Assembly: GCF_024397975.1 (NCBI RefSeq)
Contig: NZ_CP073745.1
Span: forward strand, 3,684,501-3,748,500
DNA: 64,000 nucleotides
From: Bacterioplanoides sp. SCSIO 12839
Lineage (GTDB): Bacteria > Pseudomonadota > Gammaproteobacteria > Pseudomonadales > Oceanobacteraceae
Direction: 5' to 3'
The position numbers and the translations under genes are program-made. This document shows, one piece after another, positions 18,850 through 26,742 of the stretch. The notes beneath the pieces were generated by a model. That model was not told where the DNA came from and ran no database searches. It worked only from the letters and a program-made list of their open reading frames with translations. The first letter of the stretch is position 1. Each line of letters begins with the position of its first letter.

Positions 18850-19845
18850 ATGGCCGCATTTGGAACAGTTTTCATGCCGAAAATGGCACTGGCAACTTTC
18901 GAAAACAACTCCTGGACTGCTTCAAGCATTGTTCCATCTGACAAATTAGAATTTCATCCAGGTGCTCATGTCTTACATTATTCAAGCACCTGCTTTGAAG
19001 GCCTGAAGGCGTTTAAACACGCAGACGGCAGCGTTAATGTGTTTCGTATGGATGCCAACATCAAACGTATGGCACAAAGCAGTGAGCTGTTGTTCTTGCC
19101 TGAAATTGATCAGGCACAGCTGGGGCAGATGATTAAAGATATCGTTGCCTTGTACGCCGACGAAGTACCGGCACCGCCGGGTTCGATGTACATTCGTCCA
19201 ACCCATATCGGTACTGAAGCAGCCATTGGTAAAGCGGCTGCTCCGTCGGAGTCTTCCGTGATGTACGTGCTGATCTCACCGGTGGGCGATTACTTCAAAA
19301 GTGGTGCCAAGCCATTACGCTTGCTGTTAGAAGAAGACGGTATGCGTTGCGCGCCACACATGGGCATGATCAAAAGCGGCGGTAACTACGCCAGCGCCTT
19401 AGGCCCGATTCTGCAAGCACGTAAGGAACACAATGCCGACCAGATTCTGTTCTGCCCGAACGGTGACGTACAGGAAACCGGTGCAGCTAACTTTATCCTG
19501 ATCGACGGTAACGAGATCATCACCAAAGCGTTAGACAGCAGCTTCTTACACGGCATTACCCGTGATTCGATTCTGACGCTGGCGCGCGATATGGGCATGA
19601 CTGTCACCGAGCGCAACTTCACTGTTGATGAACTGATTGAGCGTGCCAAGAAGCCGGGCACTGAAGCTGCCCTGTCCGGCACAGCGGCGGTATTAACGTC
19701 CGTCGGCACTCTGATTCATAACGGTGAAGAAATCACCGTTGGGTCGGGTGAGCCGGGGGAAACCACTCAGAAGCTGCGTCAGGCACTGAATGATATTCAG
19801 TGGGGCAAAGCTGAAGATAAGTTTGGTTGGCTGCAGAAGGTTTAA
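18850..19845 (+). CDS. ilvE: Branched-chain amino acid aminotransferase (IlvE-like, class IV)
   Basis: 331 residues from the ATG at 18850; related proteins also begin MAAFGTVFMPKMA. A purine-rich AAGAAGAG precedes it closely. This is a fold-type IV PLP aminotransferase that interconverts branched-chain amino acids and their 2-oxo acids. The PLP lysine lies in MIKSGGNYASALGP, and the conserved QETGAANFIL and GITRDSILTLARD blocks follow. The long form with HPGAHVLHYSSTCFEGLKAF resembles the eukaryote-like BCAT subgroup rather than E. coli IlvE. It is monocistronic with a strong terminator 22 bp downstream. Confidence 0.92.
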   Translation: MAAFGTVFMPKMALATFENNSWTASSIVPSDKLEFHPGAHVLHYSSTCFEGLKAFKHADGSVNVFRMDANIKRMAQSSELLFLPEIDQAQLGQMIKDIVALYADEVPAPPGSMYIRPTHIGTEAAIGKAAAPSESSVMYVLISPVGDYFKSGAKPLRLLLEEDGMRCAPHMGMIKSGGNYASALGPILQARKEHNADQILFCPNGDVQETGAANFILIDGNEIITKALDSSFLHGITRDSILTLARDMGMTVTERNFTVDELIERAKKPGTEAALSGTAAVLTSVGTLIHNGEEITVGSGEPGETTQKLRQALNDIQWGKAEDKFGWLQKV

Positions 19846-19867
19846 GGCCTTTTAAAAAACACCGAAT

Positions 19868-19919
19868 AAAAAAGCCGCTTTGATATTCCTCTGGCCGGGG
19901 AATATGAAGCGGCTTTTTT
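19868..19919. terminator. Bidirectional terminator between ilvE and the GGDEF gene
   Basis: A long stem (AAAAAAGCCGCTT with AAGCGGCTTTTTT, plus an inner GATATTCC/GGAATAT stem) ends in a T run on the + strand and mirrors on the minus strand. Confidence 0.9.
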
Positions 19920-19930
19920 GTGGCTGTTAA

Positions 19931-20908
19931 TCAGACCAAATGCCCGGCAATACAATTACGTCCGGCAGATTTAGCGCTGTATAACATCTGGTCGGCGTAG
20001 GCCAGCAAACGGTCAGTTTCAACGGCATCTTGTGGTAACACCGTGGCCAGGCCAACCGAAACGGTGACATATTCGGATACTCCAGAGGCCGGGTGAGGAA
20101 TCTGCAGTGCTGTGATGGCCTCCAAAGCCCGCTCTGCCATTTCATGGGCCTGTTCGTAATTGGTATTGCCGAGCACCAACGCAAATTCTTCACCGCCAAA
20201 ACGCGCACATAAGTCGCTGGGGCGACGGCTGAGGGTATTTAATGTACGCGCTACTTGCTTCAGGCATTGGTCACCGGCGAGATGTCCTTCGTGATCGTTG
20301 TATTGCTTAAAAAAGTCGATGTCGAAAAGCAACACCGACAGTGGCGACTTCAACCGTGAACAGCGCCGCCACTCCATCAATAAAAACTGATCCAGATGGC
20401 GACGATTAGCAATGTTGGTTAAACCGTCCACCCGAGCCTGGGCAATCAGCATTTCTTCGACTGAGCGACGCTCGGTAATATTGGTATGAGAAATCAAATA
20501 ATAGGTTTGATCACTTGCCTGAAAGCCACAGACGAACATGCGAAACCAGCGCTTTTCTTCATCGCTATGACATGGATATTCAAAAGCAAATTCTGATTTA
20601 TTCGCAGAAATCACATCAGTGATGCCGGTGTAAGCGACATGGGCAAAATCATCTCCCTGGGCAGCCGCTTTTTTACAATACCCAAGATAATCGGTTCCTA
20701 ACCACGGGTTTGATTTGGTCACACCATTTTTCAGCGCAAACTCTGACCAACGACGGTTGGTGTAAATAATCACACCCGCCTGGTCGATCACACATACCGT
20801 ATCCGGTACGCAATCCAGCAACGCTGCTAAACACTCCACCTGCGAGTGGAACTCTGAACCCATATCACCATCCGTGCATGATTTGATTAAATTATAAGCA
20901 ACTAACAT
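19931..20908 (-). CDS. PAS-GGDEF diguanylate cyclase
   Basis: 325 residues. An N-terminal PAS domain (~25-145, ITERRSVEE at its end) is followed by a GGDEF domain (~155-320). The active-site motif is GGEEF near 245, with the RxxD inhibitory I-site five residues before it (RPSD). It is therefore predicted to be an active, feedback-inhibited cyclic-di-GMP synthase; there is no EAL domain. No membrane segment, so it is cytoplasmic and senses an internal cue through PAS. An internal ATG at codon 16 is an alternative start. Convergent with ilvE; targets unknown. Confidence 0.9.
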   Translation of the reverse strand: MLVAYNLIKSCTDGDMGSEFHSQVECLAALLDCVPDTVCVIDQAGVIIYTNRRWSEFALKNGVTKSNPWLGTDYLGYCKKAAAQGDDFAHVAYTGITDVISANKSEFAFEYPCHSDEEKRWFRMFVCGFQASDQTYYLISHTNITERRSVEEMLIAQARVDGLTNIANRRHLDQFLLMEWRRCSRLKSPLSVLLFDIDFFKQYNDHEGHLAGDQCLKQVARTLNTLSRRPSDLCARFGGEEFALVLGNTNYEQAHEMAERALEAITALQIPHPASGVSEYVTVSVGLATVLPQDAVETDRLLAYADQMLYSAKSAGRNCIAGHLV

Positions 20909-21067
20909 CCGTTCAGACAGCGTTAATTACTGCCGCATTTAAAATGTATGGCGACATCAAGCCAATCATGCACCGAGTCCATTAGTACAATGGCCAACAA
21001 CACACTGATCCACCAGCACATTAATAGATAAGGATATAATGATGTTTTTCAAACGCAGGGCGTGATC

Positions 21068-21718
21068 ATGCTTAATCTCGATTTCAGCCAACGGGTTGTT
21101 ATCAACAGCAACCAGATGGAATGGACCCAAAGCCCCATGCCCGGAGTGCTGCGTAAACGATTCGCGCGAGAAGAAGCCGAGCGCGGTCATGCCACCAGCA
21201 TTGTGAAATATCTTCCCGGGGCCAGTTTCAGTGAGCACCCACATCCACAGGGCGAAGAAATTTTTGTCTTAGAAGGTGTATTTTCAGATGAAACCGGTGA
21301 CTACCCGGCGGGCAGTTATCTCCGCAACCCGGAAGGTTTCAGCCATGCGCCGTTCAGCAAAGACGGCTGCACTATTTTTGTAAAACTGCATCAGTTTCAG
21401 ACAGACGATCATCAGCAGGTTCGGGTTGATACCCAACAAGCCGAATTCCTGCCGGGTATGGGTGGTTTAAAAGTATTGCCGCTACACGAACATAAGGGTG
21501 AATCCACCGCGCTGGTTTTCTGGCCAGCCGGGGAACGCTTTCAGCCACACACCCATTTTGGCGGTGAAGAAATCCTGGTGATCTCAGGCGAGTTTATTGA
21601 TGAACATGGCCGCTACCCGGCTGGAAGCTGGATTCGCAGCCCACATCTCAGCAAACATTTTCCGTATGTGGAACAAGATACATTGATTCTGGTAAAGGTT
21701 GGGCATTTGCCGGATTAA
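21068..21718 (+). CDS. ChrR-like tandem cupin protein
   Basis: 216 residues from the ATG at 21068 (CAGGG ribosome site 7 nt upstream; a GTG at 21062 is also in frame). Two cupin repeats are visible: SEHPHPQGEEIFVLEGVFSD and QPHTHFGGEEILVISGEFID, each with the H-x-H...E metal-ligand pattern and a PAGSYLRNP/PAGSWIRSP turn. This is the ChrR_Cupin fold, the zinc-binding C-terminal domain of anti-sigma factor ChrR, duplicated and without the N-terminal sigma-binding domain. A metal-dependent sensor or small-molecule enzyme is possible; the substrate is unknown. Confidence 0.82.
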   Translation: MLNLDFSQRVVINSNQMEWTQSPMPGVLRKRFAREEAERGHATSIVKYLPGASFSEHPHPQGEEIFVLEGVFSDETGDYPAGSYLRNPEGFSHAPFSKDGCTIFVKLHQFQTDDHQQVRVDTQQAEFLPGMGGLKVLPLHEHKGESTALVFWPAGERFQPHTHFGGEEILVISGEFIDEHGRYPAGSWIRSPHLSKHFPYVEQDTLILVKVGHLPD

Positions 21719-21759
21719 TCACCCGGTGACACTCACCTGTTATCCACATAAACAGGTGC

Positions 21760-22263
21760 CTAACCACAGAGATAGGTACCAGTACCCACAGCAATCAGCT
21801 CGCCCTCTTCGTTATGGAATTCCATACGGGTTACCGCCACTTTGTTGCCAATCCTCAGCAGAGTGGCGCTGGAAGTAAACTCCTTACCTTTGCCCGGTTG
21901 CAGATAATCCACACGCATATCAATGGTGCCCAGCTTCGACAGCTGTTTTGGCCGGTCTTCTTTAGGAGCGCCCTGGCGATGTAAACGCTGCCAGGCGGCA
22001 ATCATGGCCATGGCACCACCCGTAACATCCAGTGCGGTGGCAATCGCACCACCGTGTAAAATCCCTTGTAACCAGTTACCCACCAGATCGTCGCGCATTT
22101 TCAGAGTAAATTCACACCGATCCGCTTCCAGTCGCTTAGGTTGCAGACCGAGCATCTGATTAAACGGTATCTGATCGAGAAAATTCTTCGCCAGATTCAA
22201 CTCCGTTTTAGTAAAGCCTTCGGCGGCCTGACTAAAACCTTCGGCGATTGCGTCATCAGTCAT
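21760..22263 (-). CDS. Hotdog-fold thioesterase (PaaI/YigI-like)
   Basis: 167 residues. The core motif LQGILHGGAIATALDVTGG contains the HGG and downstream acidic residue typical of PaaI-type hotdog acyl-CoA thioesterases. A helical extension of ~35 residues precedes the hotdog, as in YigI-like proteins. Predicted to hydrolyse acyl-CoA thioesters in the cytoplasm; chain length is not inferable. Convergent with the cupin gene (41 bp apart). Confidence 0.82.
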   Translation of the reverse strand: MTDDAIAEGFSQAAEGFTKTELNLAKNFLDQIPFNQMLGLQPKRLEADRCEFTLKMRDDLVGNWLQGILHGGAIATALDVTGGAMAMIAAWQRLHRQGAPKEDRPKQLSKLGTIDMRVDYLQPGKGKEFTSSATLLRIGNKVAVTRMEFHNEEGELIAVGTGTYLCG

Positions 22264-22485
22264 CTTGTTATACCTGCGCTCTTTTATTTTTTTGTTATGG
22301 CCTGCTTACAGGCCACTGTCATTGTTAAGCACAGCGGTTGGTGCCGTAAATTGCCAAACCGATAAAGACGAGTGACGTTTATGCTCACAGTTAAAAGGTT
22401 AGTTGTGCATAAAAGCGTAACATTGACGCCATAAAGTGCGCTCAACTGACGAAAGTTTGCGATATGTCAGACTCAGCTTTTTTAA

Positions 22486-23556
<1,071 letters not shown>

Positions 23557-23602
23557 TTGCGAAAATCTTTCCAATAATAGTATTGGTTAAAAATTATGTG
23601 AG

Positions 23603-23704
23603 AAATATTGATGGTATTGGATGAAGGGGCCCATCACAGGGATGTGATGGATTAGCCTTCAGGGATGAACTTGTAGCGCCCCGCAAGCCAATATCTCAAT
23701 GTTT
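23603..23704 (+). repeat. GGA-hairpin intergenic element A
   Basis: The ends (23603-23620 and 23688-23704) form an imperfect inverted repeat. Inside, 23631-23650 is a perfect 8-bp hairpin, CCATCACA-GGGA-TGTGATGG, and 23658-23669 is TTCA-GGGA-TGAA. GGGGC and GCCCC stretches around them can pair as an inner stem. It matches element B at 58310 over its whole length. It may act as RNA after hemB or as a dispersed palindromic repeat. Confidence 0.8.
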
Positions 23705-23726
23705 CTACAGTGCAGTAATAAAAAAC

Positions 23727-23818
23727 CAGACAGGCTTTAAGCCGCCGCCCCGAACCGGCCATCCATGGCCTATCCGGGCTACCGCAACATCCTGTTGCTG
23801 CTTTTTAAAGCCTGTCTG
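23727..23818 (-). repeat. GGA-hairpin intergenic element C
   Basis: A perfect 14-bp inverted repeat (23727-23740 with 23805-23818) encloses two hairpins. Read on the minus strand these are GCAACA-GGA-TGTTGC (23784-23798) and GGCC-ATGGAT-GGCC (23757-23770). It lies 22 bp from element A, in the opposite orientation, and 24 bp before the ppk1 start. Confidence 0.8.
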
Positions 23819-23842
23819 ATTTCTTATTAATAAGGAAGAAAA

Positions 23843-25951
23843 ATGAGCGAAGAACAAGTAACGGAAACACCCATCGATTTAACCAGCAGCGAATATTATA
23901 TTAATCGCGAGCTGAGTCATCTGCAGTTTAATTTACGGGTGTTAGAACAGGCACTGGATGAAAGCCACCCGTTATTGGATCGTTTATTTTTTCTCTGTAT
24001 TTTCAGCAAAAACCTGGATGAATTTTACGAAGTTCGGGTTGCGAACCTGACTCAGCAGCTGGCTTACCGCCGCGAGCAAGCCGGTGCCGATGGCATGCAT
24101 CCGCAACAGGTTCTGGATGAAATCCATGAGCTGTGCAGCCAAACCGTTGCCCGCCAATACGCCATTCTGAACGACACACTCCTGCCTGAGTTAGAACAAG
24201 AAAATATCCGTTTTTTACGCCGTGCGGACTGGAACGAAAAACAGCGTGAATGGATTCGTGCGTATTTTGAAAAATCGGTGCAGCCACTGGTCAGCCCAAT
24301 TGGGCTTGACCCATCACATCCATTCCCGCGCCTGGTAAATAAGAGCTTAAACTTTATTGTTGCCTTAGATGGAAAAGACGCGTTTGGCCGTGAAACTGGT
24401 CTGGCAATTATTCCGGCACCACGTTCGCTGCCGCGTATTATTCGCTTACCGGATGAACTCTGCCCGAATGGTTCAGGTAAAGGTGATAACTTTATTTTCT
24501 TATCATCGGTGATTCACGAATACGCCGATGAATTATTCCCGGGTATGACCATCAAAGGCTGTTATCAGTTCCGCGTAACGCGTAATGCCGACTTAGAAAT
24601 TGATCACGACGATACCGCCGACTTAGCCTCCGCCTTAGAAGACGAGCTGCATTCCCGGAATTTCGGTGAAGAGATGCGCCTGGAAGTGGCAGACAACTGC
24701 CCGGATGAACTGGTCGATTTCTTATTAAGCCAGTTTAATCTGGACGAAAACGATTTATTTAAAGTGAATGGCCCGGTGAATTTATCCCGAATGATGGAGG
24801 CCATTTTTCAGATTAACCGCCCTGATTTGCAATACGCACCATTCACTCCGGGTTTGCCTAAAAATATTAACTTTAAGAAAAGTATTTTTGAAAGCATCCG
24901 CGAAAAAGATGCGTTAATGCTGCATCCGTTTGAATCTTTTACTCCGGTTGTGGATATGTTGCGCGAAGCAGCAAAAGATCCGGCAGTACGTGCAATCAAA
25001 CAAACTCTGTACCGTACCGGTGCTAAGTCCGAAATTGTCAATGCTCTGGTAGATGCCGCCCGTAACGGCAAAGAGGTCACAGTTGTGATTGAGCTGCGTG
25101 CTCGCTTTGATGAAGAAGATAACCTATATCTGGCTAACCGCTTACAGGAAGCCGGAGCCGTGGTGGTATATGGCGTGGTGGGCTATAAAACCCACGCTAA
25201 AGTTATGCTGATTGTGCGCAAAGAAGGCGATAAATTTAAACGTTATGTGCACATGGGCACGGGTAACTATCACGCTGGAAATGCTCGGGTGTATACCGAC
25301 TACAGCTTTATGACCTGCGATGACTCCATTGGTGAAGATGTGCATAAAGTGTTTATGCAACTGACCGGGATGGGCGAAGCATTACGCATTAAAAAGCTGT
25401 TCCATGCACCCTTCACTCTGCACAAAAAAATGCTGGAACTGATTGACCGTGAACGCGCTCATGCGGAAGCAGGCAAACCCGCATTAATTCGTATGAAAGC
25501 CAATGGCTTAACCGAGCCGAAATTAATTCGTGCCTTGTATAAGGCCTCTCAGGCCGGGGTGAAAATTGAGCTGATTATTCGTGGTATGTGCTGTCTGCGT
25601 CCAGGTATTCCCGGAGTCTCTGAGAATATTTCCGTGCGCTCGATTATCGGTCGCTTTTTGGAGCACACCCGGGTGTATTACTTCCAGAATAATGGCAAAG
25701 ATGAAATCTACGCTGGCAGTGCCGACCTGATGGAACGTAACTTATTAAACCGCGTAGAAACCTGCTTCCCGGTAGAGGCCAACAAACTGAAGGAACGAAT
25801 GAAACGCGAGCTGGAAGCCTATACATTGGATAACTGCCAAGCCTGGGATCTGCAGCCCGATGGCAGTTATGTCCGCCAGCAACCGGCAGAAGGTGAAGAA
25901 CAGATTAAAGCACAAGCCATGATGCTGGAAAGCCTGGCCACCAGCGCCTGA
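23843..25951 (+). CDS. ppk1: Polyphosphate kinase 1
   Basis: 702 residues, the usual length. It reversibly polymerises the gamma phosphate of ATP into inorganic polyphosphate. Visible marks are the N-terminal YYINRELSHLQFNLRVLEQA block, the PFESFTPVVDMLREAA stretch, and the two PLD-like catalytic histidines in GYKTHAKVMLIVRK (phospho-His) and FLEHTRVYYF. An AAGGAAG ribosome site precedes the ATG. No ppx gene is adjacent. Its leader holds element C, which could form a hairpin in the 5' UTR. Confidence 0.96.
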   Translation: MSEEQVTETPIDLTSSEYYINRELSHLQFNLRVLEQALDESHPLLDRLFFLCIFSKNLDEFYEVRVANLTQQLAYRREQAGADGMHPQQVLDEIHELCSQTVARQYAILNDTLLPELEQENIRFLRRADWNEKQREWIRAYFEKSVQPLVSPIGLDPSHPFPRLVNKSLNFIVALDGKDAFGRETGLAIIPAPRSLPRIIRLPDELCPNGSGKGDNFIFLSSVIHEYADELFPGMTIKGCYQFRVTRNADLEIDHDDTADLASALEDELHSRNFGEEMRLEVADNCPDELVDFLLSQFNLDENDLFKVNGPVNLSRMMEAIFQINRPDLQYAPFTPGLPKNINFKKSIFESIREKDALMLHPFESFTPVVDMLREAAKDPAVRAIKQTLYRTGAKSEIVNALVDAARNGKEVTVVIELRARFDEEDNLYLANRLQEAGAVVVYGVVGYKTHAKVMLIVRKEGDKFKRYVHMGTGNYHAGNARVYTDYSFMTCDDSIGEDVHKVFMQLTGMGEALRIKKLFHAPFTLHKKMLELIDRERAHAEAGKPALIRMKANGLTEPKLIRALYKASQAGVKIELIIRGMCCLRPGIPGVSENISVRSIIGRFLEHTRVYYFQNNGKDEIYAGSADLMERNLLNRVETCFPVEANKLKERMKRELEAYTLDNCQAWDLQPDGSYVRQQPAEGEEQIKAQAMMLESLATSA

Positions 25952-25967
25952 CACTTTCTCCATCAAA

Positions 25968-25995
25968 CCACCACGGGAACTTCGGTTGCCGTGGC
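25968..25995 (+). other. UUCG-loop hairpin after ppk1
   Basis: CCACCACGG-type arm pairs with CCGTGGCGG (a few mismatches) around GAAC-TTCG-GTTG. No T run follows, so it may stabilise the 3' end rather than terminate on its own. Confidence 0.45.
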
Positions 25996-26035
25996 GGCTC
26001 CAATAAGGCATTCCATCGTTTTTACGAGCCTTATC

Positions 26036-26599
26036 ATGAAAAAATTCTCCTGGTTTTCTGCCTCACTGGTGTTCACCCTGGCTATTACTTACTGGCTGGT
26101 TGGTGGACGTATGAATCATGCCCAGGCAGAGCCGCTACATGGGCCACTTCCTGAATTTACCCAGTCGGATTCTCAGGCTTGGCTTAACTCTAGCCCTCTG
26201 AAAACCGCTGACTTAAAAGGCAAGGTCCTGTTGATTGATATCTGGACTTTAGCTTGTTGGAATTGCTACCGCAGTTTTCCATGGTTACATTCGGTCGAGG
26301 AAAAGTTTGCTGACGATAATTTCCAGGTCATTGGCATCCATTCTCCAGAGTTTGACTATGAACACAATCGCGGTGCAGTTGAGAAAGCGATTAAAAAATA
26401 CAAGCTCCAGCACCCGGTGATGATGGATAACGATTTTGCTTACTGGCAAGCACTGAATAACCGTTACTGGCCCGCGTTTTACCTTGTGGATAAGCAGGGC
26501 AACCTCCGTTACCGCTTTATCGGCGAAACGCATCAGGGTGATGCCCAGGCTGATAAGATAGAACGCGCCATCGAATATTTATTACAGGAATCTCTCTAA
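26036..26599 (+). CDS. Thioredoxin-like periplasmic protein with CWNC active site
   Basis: 187 residues from the ATG at 26036; an upstream in-frame start at 25991 would put 15 residues before the membrane segment. Residues ~3-22 form a signal anchor or signal peptide. The redoxin core (DLKGKVLLIDIWTLACWNC) carries a CxxC pair at the usual place, and YWPAFYLVDKQG supplies the cis-Pro. It should act in the periplasm as a thiol-disulfide oxidoreductase of the TlpA/DipZ-C type. The partner is unknown; the 85-bp gap from ppk1 would allow cotranscription. Confidence 0.82.
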   Translation: MKKFSWFSASLVFTLAITYWLVGGRMNHAQAEPLHGPLPEFTQSDSQAWLNSSPLKTADLKGKVLLIDIWTLACWNCYRSFPWLHSVEEKFADDNFQVIGIHSPEFDYEHNRGAVEKAIKKYKLQHPVMMDNDFAYWQALNNRYWPAFYLVDKQGNLRYRFIGETHQGDAQADKIERAIEYLLQESL

Positions 26600-26638
26600 A
26601 ACTTGCGGCCTTTAAACACCCCTCTCATAAACACACCA

Positions 26639-26669
26639 ACTCAGGCCAACCGCTGCCAATGGCCTGAGT
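26639..26669. other. 10-bp stem hairpin after the redoxin gene
   Basis: ACTCAGGCCA pairs perfectly with TGGCCTGAGT around an 11-nt loop. No T run on the + strand, so a rho-independent terminator call is weak. Confidence 0.45.
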
Positions 26670-26701
26670 CGTCATAAGTAAACAGCCGTTTCCATTCTAT
26701 A

Positions 26702-26723
26702 TTTTTGTACTTTCGTACAAAAA
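26702..26723. promoter_or_regulatory. Perfect 9-bp inverted repeat upstream of the GH5 gene
   Basis: TTTTTGTAC-TTTC-GTACAAAAA lies 20 bp before the glycosidase start codon. Its symmetry and position fit a dimeric repressor operator, but it could also form an RNA hairpin in the leader. No known regulator box matches with confidence. Confidence 0.45.
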
Positions 26724-26742
26724 TAATAATAACGGTGATCTT

